Origin: an uncultured Woeseiaceae bacterium | Lineage (GTDB): Bacteria; Pseudomonadota; Gammaproteobacteria; Woeseiales; Woeseiaceae | Direction: 5' to 3' | NCBI GenBank assembly: GCA_947259435.1 | Contig: CAMYMP010000494.1 | Location: forward strand, 1 to 14,563 | DNA: 14,563 nt | Part shown: one piece after another, positions 1-6,663 of the stretch | Position numbering within the stretch: the stretch's first letter is position 1 | Layout: every line of letters begins with the position of its first letter | Made by a program: the position numbers and the translations under genes | Notes under the pieces: model-generated | Databases searched by the model: none | What the model saw: the letters and a program-made list of their open reading frames with translations, nothing else | What the model was told of the DNA's origin: nothing

Positions 1-25
1 GCATTTCCAGGGATCAAGGTGCTCA

Positions 26-862
26 ATGAGCGGCACACTATTCGTTGTAGCAACGCCGATCGGCAACCTCGAGGACTTGACGCCCCGAGCTCGCCAGACG
101 CTCGTGGCTGTGGACCTCATTGCCGCCGAGGATACCCGCCACACCGGGCGATTGCTATCGCATTTCGGCATCAAAACACGGCTATTGGCACTGCACGAAC
201 ACAACGAACAGGAACTCGCCGACAGGATTATCGACGAGCTCGCCGCGGGCAAATCAGTCGCATTGGTCAGCGACGCCGGGACGCCCCTGCTGAGTGATCC
301 GGGCTACCGCGTCGTGCTGGCCGCGCACCGTGGCGGCGTTCGCGTGTCGCCGATCCCCGGGCCGAGCGCTGTCGCTGCGGCACTGTCGGTTGCGGGCCTG
401 CCGACCGATCGCTTTTGCTTCGAGGGCTTCCTTCCGGCAAAGAAAAAAGCGCGTGGAGACGTTCTCGACAGTCTGGCAAGCGAGTCGCGCACAATGGTCT
501 TCTATGAGTCTGTTCATCGGATCGAAGAATCTCTTGGCGATCTCGTTGCAGCATTCGGCAAAGACCGGCGCGCATTCGTGGGCCGTGAACTTAGCAAAAT
601 GCATGAGCAATGTGTGCGGGCGTCGCTGGCTGAACTCCTCGAGGAATTGCGTTCGGGCACGATACCGGGCAAGGGCGAGTTCGTCATCGTCGTGGACGGC
701 GCCACCGACTCCGGCTCGTCGTCGCTGGATATCGACCGCCTGCTGCTCGAACTCTCGGAGCTGCTGCCCGGCAAGGAGGTGGCGAAAGTCATTGCGCGCG
801 CAACGGGAGCGAAGCGAAACGCGCTCTACAAACGACTGCTTGCATTGCGCGATCGGGCCTGA
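26..862 (+). CDS. rsmI: RsmI, 16S rRNA (cytidine-1402 2'-O)-methyltransferase
   Basis: RsmI uses S-adenosylmethionine to methylate the 2'-O of C1402 in the decoding centre of 16S rRNA; it belongs to the tetrapyrrole methylase fold. The 278-residue product has the family signatures in order: ATPIGNL (9-15), EDTR (35-38), SDAGTP (82-87), the PGPSA loop (111-115) and GFLP (134-137). The length is typical and the C-terminus ends in a basic helical stretch, as in E. coli RsmI. The ATG is preceded by AAGG (16-19) at a 6-base spacing, and MSGTLFVVATPIGNL matches the usual N-terminus, which supports the start. The gene is complete and is followed by 137 non-coding bases before rnpB. RsmH, encoded at 2272, modifies the base of the same nucleotide. 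Identification is from memory of the family, and I consider it secure. Confidence 0.97.
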   Translation: MSGTLFVVATPIGNLEDLTPRARQTLVAVDLIAAEDTRHTGRLLSHFGIKTRLLALHEHNEQELADRIIDELAAGKSVALVSDAGTPLLSDPGYRVVLAAHRGGVRVSPIPGPSAVAAALSVAGLPTDRFCFEGFLPAKKKARGDVLDSLASESRTMVFYESVHRIEESLGDLVAAFGKDRRAFVGRELSKMHEQCVRASLAELLEELRSGTIPGKGEFVIVVDGATDSGSSSLDIDRLLLELSELLPGKEVAKVIARATGAKRNALYKRLLALRDRA

Positions 863-947
863 CGCGCGGCCGGCAGTTCCATTCTGTTCATGTCTTGATC
901 CCGCTTCTGGAGAGCTGGCTGTGCTGCGCTTTCGTCGTGCTCAGAGA

Positions 948-978
948 CCTGCCGGCCGCAGGCTGCGGGCAGGGTTTT
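948..978 (+). terminator. possible intrinsic terminator after rsmI
   Basis: CCTGC (948-952) pairs with GCAGG (969-973). Inside it, CCGCA (956-960) pairs with TGCGG (964-968) around a GGC loop, leaving a 3-base bulge (CGG). The hairpin is very GC-rich and is followed by G and then TTTT (975-978). The T-run is short and interrupted, so termination would be modest. It would separate rsmI transcription from the rnpB promoter just downstream. It could also be only GC-rich spacer. Confidence 0.4.
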
Positions 979-982
979 GGTG

Positions 983-988
983 TAGAAT
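983..988 (+). promoter_or_regulatory. -10 element of the rnpB promoter
   Basis: TAGAAT matches the sigma70 -10 consensus at 5 of 6 positions. It ends 12 bases before the base at which the P1 helix of rnpB begins (1000), the distance expected if the mature 5' end is at or close to the transcription start, as in E. coli. No convincing -35 box lies 16-18 bases upstream; that stretch is occupied by the GC hairpin at 948-973. Confidence 0.55.
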
Positions 989-999
989 TTAAGGTTCGA

Positions 1000-1373
1000 G
1001 AAAGCAGGAGTCGGTCAGGCAATCGCTGCAAGCTTCCGGCTTGGAGAGGAAAGTCCGGGCTCCTTCGGACGAGGCGCCAGGTAACGCCTGGGGGGCGTGA
1101 GCCCATGGAAAGTGCCACAGAAAATATACCGCCGGCTCTCGAGCCGGTAAGGGTGAAAAGGTGTGGTAAGAGCGCACCGCGCGACTGGTAACAGATCGCG
1201 GCACGGTAAACCCCGCCTGGAGCAAGACCAAATAGGGGAGTTGCAGCGTAGCTGCGCCGCCGGTTCCGAGCGGACTCCCGGGTAGGTTGCTAGAGGCAGT
1301 CGGTGACGGCTGTCCCAGATGAATGGTTGTCGATGACAGAACCCGGCTTATTGCCGGCTCCTGCTTTCTCACT
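1000..1373 (+). ncRNA. rnpB: RNase P RNA, bacterial type A
   Basis: This is the catalytic RNA of RNase P, which matures the 5' ends of tRNAs. The universally conserved blocks are all present in order: GAGGAAAGTCCGGGCTCC (1046-1063), the GCCAGGTAACGCCTGG stem near 1076-1091, GGTAAGGGTGAAA (1146-1158), GAGCAAGACCAAATAGGGG (1220-1238), GGGTAGG with the GGT that pairs with tRNA CCA (1280-1286), and ACAGAACCCGGCTTA (1336-1350). The ends are set by helix P1: 1000-1014 pairs with 1354-1368 over 15 positions with a single G-U. The exact 3' end is uncertain by a few bases. P3 and P12 look short compared with E. coli, while the P16/P17 arm (1236-1279) appears to fork into two hairpins. Total length is close to the 377 nt of E. 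coli. No clear terminator follows. Confidence 0.97.
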
Positions 1374-1457
1374 CCTGGCTCGACCCCACCGGGCCTGAGC
1401 CGTATCGGCCAAAATGACGCTGATCGCGGACAAAAGTCTATTATAATCAATTGTTTA

Positions 1458-1487
1458 TTGACTTTTTGCCGGGCTCTGCGGGATAAT
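1458..1487 (+). promoter_or_regulatory. candidate sigma70 promoter, distal to mraZ
   Basis: TTGACT (1458-1463), an 18-base spacer and GATAAT (1482-1487) match the sigma70 consensus at 5 of 6 positions in each box. The start would fall near 1493-1495. It points toward mraZ and would give a leader of about 310 bases, or else a separate small RNA. A perfect TATAAT sits just upstream (1442-1447) in the same AT-rich patch, so chance similarity cannot be excluded. Confidence 0.5.
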
Positions 1488-1520
1488 CTGCGCTGCTTGC
1501 GCAAAACAGGACCGCGATCG

Positions 1521-1564
1521 CCTGAAAACAAACGCTGTCGCCGTTTCGCGACCCGTTTTTCAGG
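1521..1564 (+). other. nested hairpin in the rnpB-mraZ region
   Basis: CCTGAAAA (1521-1528) pairs with TTTTCAGG (1557-1564). Inside it, ACG (1532-1534) pairs with CGT (1554-1556) and GTCGC (1537-1541) pairs with GCGAC (1548-1552) around a 6-base loop. It lies about 27 bases after the likely start of the distal promoter. No T-run follows, so it is not an ordinary terminator. Its role is unknown. Confidence 0.4.
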
Positions 1565-1624
1565 TCGTGTCGAGTATTCACCTCTAAGTATTTGATTTAT
1601 CTTGCGCCAGAGCTGCCACAATTT

Positions 1625-1651
1625 GCCCGAATTGGGCCACCTGAAAGGCCC
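1625..1651 (+). other. two mutually exclusive short hairpins
   Basis: GCCC (1625-1628) can pair with GGGC (1634-1637). The same GGGCC (1634-1638) can instead pair with GGCCC (1647-1651). A further GGGG/CCCC hairpin (1682-1685 with 1694-1697) overlaps the -35 box of the proximal mraZ promoter. The stems are only 4-5 bp, so the structures are marginal, but the shared arm resembles an attenuator-like switch. Confidence 0.25.
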
Positions 1652-1689
1652 TAAGTCCCTGTACAACAAGAACTAATTTACGGGGCTTA

Positions 1690-1719
1690 TTGACCCCTCC
1701 TTTGCTCCGACCTTATAGT
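1690..1719 (+). promoter_or_regulatory. proximal mra promoter (Pmra)
   Basis: TTGACC (1690-1695), an 18-base spacer and TATAGT (1714-1719) form a good sigma70 promoter. Transcription should start near 1725-1727, immediately in front of the MraZ boxes. In E. coli the mra promoter likewise sits just upstream of MraZ-binding repeats and drives the first genes of the dcw cluster, so this is the likely main promoter of the operon. Confidence 0.75.
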
Positions 1720-1724
1720 GTCGA

Positions 1725-1754
1725 AAAGTGGATAAAAGTGGGAGGAAATGGGCA
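1725..1754 (+). promoter_or_regulatory. MraZ operator, three direct repeats with 10-bp period
   Basis: Three consecutive 10-base units, AAAGTGGATA, AAAGTGGGAG and GAAATGGGCA, place TGGAT at 1729, TGGGA at 1739 and TGGGC at 1749, exactly 10 bp apart. E. coli MraZ binds TGGGN repeats separated by 5 bases in the same position and represses its own promoter. Box 1 is the most degenerate. Because the likely start site lies at the first unit, bound MraZ would block initiation or early elongation. The site match is seen in the sequence; the repression is inferred from family knowledge. Confidence 0.8.
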
Positions 1755-1806
1755 GTCAGCCCGGATTTCGCGCCAGAAGAGCGGAGCCGGGGCCGTCCGC
1801 AGTGTT

Positions 1807-2256
1807 GTGTTTCGAGGGGCCACCAAAGTCAGCTTGGACGCCAAAGGGCGTATGGCAATACCGACCCGATATCGGGAGCGGCTCGCGGCCCGTTGTGACG
1901 GCGCCTGTGTCGTGACAGTCGACAAGGACCACTGCCTGCTCATTTATCCGTTCCCGGATTGGGAAGAGCTTGAACGCAAACTCGTGCGCCTTCCGAGCAT
2001 GAATAAAGTCGCGCGGAACATCGTGCGGATCATGGTCGGCTATGCGACCGAAGTGGACATGGATGCGAATGGTCGAATTCTCGTTTCCCGCGAATTGAGG
2101 GATTTTGCGGCTCTCGACAAGCAGGCGATGTTGATTGGGCAGGGCAACAAATTTGAACTTTGGGACGAACAAACCTGGAACGAGAAACGGGATGCATGGC
2201 TCAACGAGGAAGACGACGGCGACTTGCCGCCCGATCTCGAATCGATCTCGTTCTAG
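1807..2256 (+). CDS. mraZ: MraZ, transcriptional repressor of the dcw operon
   Basis: MraZ is a ring-forming DNA-binding protein with two SpoVT/AbrB-like domains; in E. coli it represses the dcw operon by binding TGGGN repeats in its own leader. The 149-residue product (E. coli 152) begins FRGATKVSLDAKGR and has both DxxxR motifs, D11-R15 and D86-R90, one in each half, plus the FELWDEQTW block (117-125). I chose the GTG at 1807 because the next residues, FRGA, are the invariant N-terminus of the family. The open frame continues upstream to 1690, but that stretch covers the promoter and operator. No Shine-Dalgarno sequence is near the GTG (the nearest GGAG, 1783-1786, is about 20 bases away), so translation may be weak. 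rsmH follows after 15 bases. Confidence 0.95.
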   Translation: MFRGATKVSLDAKGRMAIPTRYRERLAARCDGACVVTVDKDHCLLIYPFPDWEELERKLVRLPSMNKVARNIVRIMVGYATEVDMDANGRILVSRELRDFAALDKQAMLIGQGNKFELWDEQTWNEKRDAWLNEEDDGDLPPDLESISF

Positions 2257-2271
2257 GTCGCAGTTCATCTC

Positions 2272-3141
2272 ATGAGCAGCAACGCGCATGTGCCGGTGCT
2301 GCTAGGGCCAGTCCTTGAGGGACTGAACGTAAAACCAGACGGCTTGTACGTCGACGGGACATTCGGACGCGGGGGACACAGCGGGGCCATATTGCAGCAA
2401 TTGAATTCTGACGGCCGGTTGATAGCTATCGATCGTGACCCGCAGGCGATTGCATCGGCGCCGGCCACGCTTAAAGAAGACCCGCGCTTTGAATTGATCA
2501 GGTGTGAAATTGCAGAACTGGCGCAACGCATTAAAGAAAAAGGACTTGCCGGTCAGGTCGACGGCTTGCTCCTCGACCTCGGAGTCTCGTCACCACAACT
2601 GGATGAGGCCGAACGAGGCTTTAGTTTTCTTCGCGACGGACCGTTGGACATGCGCATGGACCCGGATGCAGGCGTCTCTGCCGCGCAATGGCTCAAGACA
2701 GTGGACGAAATGACGTTGGCATCGATACTCAGAACTTATGGAGAAGAGACGCAAGCCCGCCGTATCGCGCGTGCGGTCGTGGCGGCCCGGAAAAATACCG
2801 CCATTGAAACAACCGGCCAGCTGGCGGAAGTCGTCGCCTCCGTCGTGCCGGCGCATACGCGGAAGAAACACCCGGCGACCAAGACATTTCCGATCGATTT
2901 GCTCGCAACAGGTGGTCGTCTATGCGTGATCAGTTTTCACTCGCTTGAAGATCGCCTCGTCAAGCGTTTCATTCGTGATGCGTCGCGCGAGGCGGAGCAG
3001 TATCGCGGCATGCCCGATGTGCCACAACAATTCCGGCCGAAGCTCAAACCGGTTGGTAAGGCGATCGCGGCAACAGCTGAGGAAATCACAGCGAACAGAA
3101 GGGCGCGCAGCGCGCACCTTCGCATAGCGGAGCGGGTGTGA
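2272..3141 (+). CDS. rsmH: RsmH (MraW), 16S rRNA m4C1402 methyltransferase, apparently lacking about 20 residues
   Basis: RsmH methylates N4 of C1402 in 16S rRNA using S-adenosylmethionine. The signatures are clear: VDGTFGRGGHS (27-37), AIDRDPQAI (52-60), LLLDLGVSSPQLD (99-111), GFSF-RDGPLDMRMDP (116-131), the HPATKTF block (200-206) and ISFHSLEDR (220-228). The protein has 289 residues against 313 in E. coli. The main difference is one gap: after KTF at 206, homologues continue QAxRIxVNxEL and about 16 more residues before GGRL, but here only PIDLLAT (207-213) intervenes. The frame stays open on both sides, so this is a clean in-frame loss near 2889-2905. The lost part is a conserved helix leading into the last core strands, so activity is doubtful. 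The ATG at 2272 gives the usual N-terminus; the Shine-Dalgarno is weak. The stop overlaps ftsL. Confidence 0.93.
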   Translation: MSSNAHVPVLLGPVLEGLNVKPDGLYVDGTFGRGGHSGAILQQLNSDGRLIAIDRDPQAIASAPATLKEDPRFELIRCEIAELAQRIKEKGLAGQVDGLLLDLGVSSPQLDEAERGFSFLRDGPLDMRMDPDAGVSAAQWLKTVDEMTLASILRTYGEETQARRIARAVVAARKNTAIETTGQLAEVVASVVPAHTRKKHPATKTFPIDLLATGGRLCVISFHSLEDRLVKRFIRDASREAEQYRGMPDVPQQFRPKLKPVGKAIAATAEEITANRRARSAHLRIAERV

Positions 3142-3428
3142 TGCAGGTAACCCAGACGCGGCAATCATTCATTCTCGTAGTTGTCTTCGCCGTTGTTTGC
3201 ATCACGAGCGCGATGGCGCTGATTTACACAAAGCACGAGTCACGAAAGTTGTTCGTAGAGCTAGAAGTGCTCACACAGGAGCGTGATGAACTAAACATCG
3301 AGTGGGGTCAATTGCAGATCGAGCAAAGCACCTGGTCCACACATGCCCGCATCGAACAGGTCGCGACGGACGACCTGTCTCTGGTGCGACCCGAAGCAAC
3401 GGAAATTTTCGTCATTCAACGACCATGA
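3141..3428 (+). CDS. ftsL: FtsL, bitopic cell division protein
   Basis: FtsL joins FtsB and FtsQ in the divisome and activates FtsW-FtsI. The 95-residue product has the standard plan: a short cytoplasmic N-terminus, one membrane segment (about 9-29), and a periplasmic coiled coil (about 32-63) rich in Leu, Glu and Gln. The C-terminus contains the LVRPEATEIFVI stretch, similar to the end of other FtsL proteins. I place the start at the ATG whose A is the last base of the rsmH stop (TGATG); a GTG one codon earlier is also possible. GGAG (3129-3132) lies 8 bases upstream. FtsL sequences diverge strongly, so recognition rests on topology, length and position between rsmH and ftsI. Confidence 0.93.
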   Translation: MQVTQTRQSFILVVVFAVVCITSAMALIYTKHESRKLFVELEVLTQERDELNIEWGQLQIEQSTWSTHARIEQVATDDLSLVRPEATEIFVIQRP

Positions 3429-5152
3429 AACGCGGCGCTGAGACAAAGCAACAAACCGCAAGGAGATTTGTCAGCAGATTGACGCTGGTAAGCGTGTTCT
3501 TTGCCCTCGTAGCGTTTTCGCTGGTTGCGCGCGCGGTGCACCTGCAGGTTCTTAACAAGGACTTTCTGAATCAGCAGGCCGACACCCGGCATTTGCGTAC
3601 CGAGCGGATTTCCGCGCATCGGGGCACGATCACAGATCGGAACGGCGAGCCGCTGGCAATCAGCACGCCGGTCGACAGCGTGTGGGCAAACCCGAAGAAG
3701 CTGGCGCCCGCTGTCGACAAAGTGCCGCAACTTGCGCGCATTCTCGGTATCGAGTCACAGCAACTGATGCGCCGCGTCACCCGCAGCATGGACAAGGAAT
3801 TCCTGTATCTGAAGCGTCATCTCAGTCCCGAGCAGGCGCAGCAGGTTCTTGCCCTCAAGCTGCCCGGCGTCAACGTGCAGCGCGAATATCGGCGCTACTA
3901 CCCGGCCGGCGAAGTTACGGGGCACCTTGTGGGCTTTACGAATATCGATGACGAGGGCCAGGAAGGGCTGGAACTCGCCTTCAATCACTGGCTGGCCGGT
4001 GAGTCGGGCGCAAAGCGCGTGCTCAAGGATCGTCTCGGACGATCGGTGGAGAATGTCGAGAGTATTCGCCCACCGCACCACGGCAAAGACCTGCGCACGA
4101 GTATCGATCTCAGGGTGCAGTATCTCGCGTACAGGACGCTGAAGGCAGCAATTCAGTCATACAACGCCGAGTCCGGCTCGATCGTCATACTCGACGTGCA
4201 AACCGGCGAAGTGCTTGCGATCGTCAACCAGCCGACGTACAACCCGAACGACCGCTCGCAATACTCCGCCGAACGTTATCGCAATCGCGCAATTACCGAT
4301 ATCTTCGAACCGGGGTCGAGCATCAAGCCGCTCATTGTCGCTGCGGCGCTCGAAAGCGGGGACTATCGCCCAAGCAGCATTGTCGATACGGCGCCCGGAT
4401 ACGTTGTCGTTGGTCCGAAGACGATCGAAGACAGTCGCAATCTGGGCCGCATCAGCCTGACGACGATACTTGCGCGTTCGAGTAACGTCGGTGTGACGAA
4501 GCTCGCAATGTCTCTGGAGCCAGATCAGCTTTGGAGCACGATGACCCATTTCGGTCTCGGCGCGCTGACATCCAGCGGATTTCCAGGAGAGTCCGCGGGA
4601 CTGTTGACACACTATAACCACTGGCGTCCGATCAGCCAGGCGACGCTGGCCTATGGTTACGGCGTTTCGGTCACACCGCTGCAACTGGCGCAAGCCTACT
4701 CGGTCATTGGCAGTGACGGGCTGCTAAGGCCCGTCTCCCTCGTGGCGCTGGATACCCCGCGTGACGGTGATCGGGTATTGACAGAGGACTCGGCAGCTGC
4801 GGTGCGGCGCATGCTCGAAGAAGTTGTTCGCCCGGGCGGCACTGGCACCAAAGCCGCCGTTACCGGTTACCGTATTGCCGGCAAGACCGGCACTGCGTGG
4901 AAGTTCGCTGCGGGTGGGTACTCGGAAGACAAGTACATTTCGATATTCGCCGGGCTGGCACCAGCCAGTGCGCCACGGCTCGCGGCGGTTGTCGTAATCG
5001 ATGAACCGGGCGGCGAGCTTTACTATGGCAGCGATGTTGCAGCGCCCGTTTTTGCCAACGTCATGTCTGAGTCGCTGCGCCTGCTCGCAGTACCGCCCGA
5101 TGCACTGCCAGCAAGCGATCCCGGCAGCGTCATGCAGGCAATGAGTCAATGA
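3425..5152 (+). CDS. ftsI: FtsI (PBP3), septal peptidoglycan transpeptidase
   Basis: FtsI is the class B penicillin-binding protein that cross-links septal peptidoglycan in partnership with FtsW. The 575-residue product (E. coli 588) has an N-terminal membrane anchor (about 18-38), the pedestal domain starting at RGTITDRNG (66-74), and a transpeptidase domain with all three active-site motifs: SSIK with nucleophile S298 and K301, SSN at 352-354, and KTGT at 487-490. The start is the ATG in an ATGA overlap with the ftsL stop. An upstream extension to 3302 stays open but lies inside ftsL and would put about 40 unrelated residues before the anchor. No clear Shine-Dalgarno is present, consistent with coupling to ftsL. 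The stop overlaps murE by ATGA. Confidence 0.97.
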   Translation: MKRGAETKQQTARRFVSRLTLVSVFFALVAFSLVARAVHLQVLNKDFLNQQADTRHLRTERISAHRGTITDRNGEPLAISTPVDSVWANPKKLAPAVDKVPQLARILGIESQQLMRRVTRSMDKEFLYLKRHLSPEQAQQVLALKLPGVNVQREYRRYYPAGEVTGHLVGFTNIDDEGQEGLELAFNHWLAGESGAKRVLKDRLGRSVENVESIRPPHHGKDLRTSIDLRVQYLAYRTLKAAIQSYNAESGSIVILDVQTGEVLAIVNQPTYNPNDRSQYSAERYRNRAITDIFEPGSSIKPLIVAAALESGDYRPSSIVDTAPGYVVVGPKTIEDSRNLGRISLTTILARSSNVGVTKLAMSLEPDQLWSTMTHFGLGALTSSGFPGESAGLLTHYNHWRPISQATLAYGYGVSVTPLQLAQAYSVIGSDGLLRPVSLVALDTPRDGDRVLTEDSAAAVRRMLEEVVRPGGTGTKAAVTGYRIAGKTGTAWKFAAGGYSEDKYISIFAGLAPASAPRLAAVVVIDEPGGELYYGSDVAAPVFANVMSESLRLLAVPPDALPASDPGSVMQAMSQ

Positions 5153-6663
5153 GCATGCCGGCAGAACATGTGACGACAACGAAAAACCTCAGCAATTTGC
5201 TGCGGGGGTTTGCGGATGCTCCGCCGCTCGAAATTCTCGGCATTGCCAGCGATAGTCGCGCTCTCAAGCGCGGCGGTCTGTTTCTCGCCTGCGGCGGCGC
5301 CACCAGTCACGGCCTCGACTATGTCGCTGACGCAGTAACCGCCGGCGTGGCGGCGATTGCCTGGGATTCTTCCACAGCGGATGCGCCTGCGACCAGCTTG
5401 GGCGTGCCGCTGATCGCAGTTCCGGACCTCGCGCGCCACGTCGGGGAGATCGCCAATCGATTCTATGACTACCCGTCGAAAGCGATTCGTGTTGTAGGCA
5501 TTACGGGTACCAATGGCAAAACAACTGTCGCGTGGCTGATCACACAGTGCTGCGAGCGGCTCGACCTGAGCTGCGGGTATATCGGCACGCTCGGGTCGGG
5601 TATCGGCGAGATCGAGGGTGGCGAAGGAATGACGACGCCGGGAGCCGTCGAACTGCACGGACGCCTGGCGGAATTCAGAGATCGGGGTGCGGCCGGCGCT
5701 GCCATTGAGGTGTCGTCGCACGCGCTCGCACAAAATCGTGTAGATGGTGTCGATTTCGACTCTGTGCTGTTCACGAATCTGAGCCGCGATCATCTCGACT
5801 ATCACGGCGACATGCAAAGCTATGCAGAAACGAAGGCCAGGCTGTTTTTGCAACACCGTGCCAAGCACCGCATCATTAATCTCGACTCGGAGTTCGGTAC
5901 GCAGCTGGCCAGCCGTTGTGGCCAGGATGTTGTCACGGTTTCGACGAAATTCGATCGCGTCTCCAATGGCAGACCTTACGCTTTCGTGCGTTCTGTCGTC
6001 GCGATGAACAGCGGCGCCAAAGTCGGCATCAACACCGCCTGGGGCAACGGAGAATTCCTATTGCACATGCCTGGCGACTTCAATGTCGCCAATGCTGTCA
6101 TCGTGCTGGCGCTGCTGCTGAAGCAGGGCGTGCCATTGGACAAGGCGTGCGATGTGTTGTCGACTGTCAGCGCTCCGCCCGGGCGCATGCAGCGAGTCCC
6201 GGCGGCGGACGGTCTGCCGGCCGTGTATATCGACTATGCCCACACGCCGCAAGCGATCGACGTCGCGTTGCGGGCGCTAACAGCACACTGCAAAGGAACG
6301 CTGTGGTGTGTTTTCGGCTGTGGTGGTGATCGCGATGCCGGCAAGCGGTCGCAAATGGGGAAGATGGCGGAGCGACGTGCCGATCGAATTGTTATCACCA
6401 GCGACAACCCACGCTATGAGGAGCCGGCGGACATCATCGCCGCAATTGTAACGGGGCTGGCTAAACCGGATCGTGCGACGATCATCGAGGATCGCGCAGC
6501 TGCCATAGCCTGGACTATCAGTCAGGCAGCCGCTGACGACGTTGTCCTCATCGCAGGTAAAGGTCATGAAAATTACCAGCTCGTCGGTGCCGAGCGGCGC
6601 GATTTTTCCGATTTCGCTGCGGCGCAGGCAAATCTGAAAAAACGTGCAGAGGCAGAAGCGTGA
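5149..6663 (+). CDS. murE: MurE, UDP-MurNAc-L-Ala-D-Glu:meso-diaminopimelate ligase
   Basis: MurE adds the third stem-peptide residue to the cytoplasmic UDP-MurNAc-dipeptide, using ATP. The 504-residue protein (E. coli 495) carries the Mur ligase P-loop GITGTNGKTT (117-126), the lysine expected to be carbamylated (K229 in YAETK), GGDRDAGKR in the C-terminal domain, and DNPR at 419-422. DNPR is the signature of enzymes that select meso-DAP over lysine, so the organism should have DAP-type peptidoglycan. The ATG overlaps the ftsI stop by ATGA; a second ATG two codons later (5155) is an alternative. The stop overlaps the GTG start of murF. Confidence 0.97.
   Translation: MSMPAEHVTTTKNLSNLLRGFADAPPLEILGIASDSRALKRGGLFLACGGATSHGLDYVADAVTAGVAAIAWDSSTADAPATSLGVPLIAVPDLARHVGEIANRFYDYPSKAIRVVGITGTNGKTTVAWLITQCCERLDLSCGYIGTLGSGIGEIEGGEGMTTPGAVELHGRLAEFRDRGAAGAAIEVSSHALAQNRVDGVDFDSVLFTNLSRDHLDYHGDMQSYAETKARLFLQHRAKHRIINLDSEFGTQLASRCGQDVVTVSTKFDRVSNGRPYAFVRSVVAMNSGAKVGINTAWGNGEFLLHMPGDFNVANAVIVLALLLKQGVPLDKACDVLSTVSAPPGRMQRVPAADGLPAVYIDYAHTPQAIDVALRALTAHCKGTLWCVFGCGGDRDAGKRSQMGKMAERRADRIVITSDNPRYEEPADIIAAIVTGLAKPDRATIIEDRAAAIAWTISQAAADDVVLIAGKGHENYQLVGAERRDFSDFAAAQANLKKRAEAEA

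Larger units (their letters stand above)
863..999. other. rsmI-rnpB intergenic spacer
   Basis: This spacer has no plausible coding region. Its right half holds the hairpin at 948-978 and the rnpB -10 element at 983-988, both listed separately. I see nothing recognisable in 863-947. Confidence 0.7.
1374..1689. other. rnpB-mraZ intergenic region, possible long leader
   Basis: This stretch of 316 bases has no credible coding region; the short open frames across it look nothing like their neighbours. It is AT-richer than the genes around it. It contains a perfect TATAAT (1442-1447) with no good -35 box, a promoter-like pair at 1458-1487, and inverted repeats at 1521-1564 and 1625-1651 (listed separately). 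Transcripts from the first promoter would carry about 310 untranslated bases before mraZ. No tRNA or known riboswitch was recognised. Confidence 0.6.

Noticed and set aside
1397..1415. GCCG-TAT-CGGC hairpin as the rnpB terminator
   Set aside because: The stem is only 4 bp and is followed by CAAAATG with no T-run.
1442..1447. Perfect TATAAT as a separate promoter
   Set aside because: No acceptable -35 box lies 16-18 bases upstream; it is mentioned only as part of the AT-rich patch.
895..1669. Open frames across rnpB on both strands (895-1191 +, 1323-1595 +, 989-1669 -)
   Set aside because: They cover a clear RNase P RNA gene and its spacers, and their products have no recognisable features.
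1690..1806. In-frame extension of mraZ up to a TTG at 1690
   Set aside because: It runs through the -35, -10 and MraZ boxes, and family members start at the FRGA residues encoded from 1810.
1748..1915. 55-codon frame starting at ATG 1748 after GGAGG
   Set aside because: The spacing to GGAGG is only 2 bases, the product resembles nothing known, and most of the frame overlaps mraZ out of phase.
3302..3424. Longer FtsI start inside ftsL
   Set aside because: The extra residues are an out-of-frame reading of ftsL; the ATGA overlap at 3425 gives the normal N-terminus before the membrane anchor.
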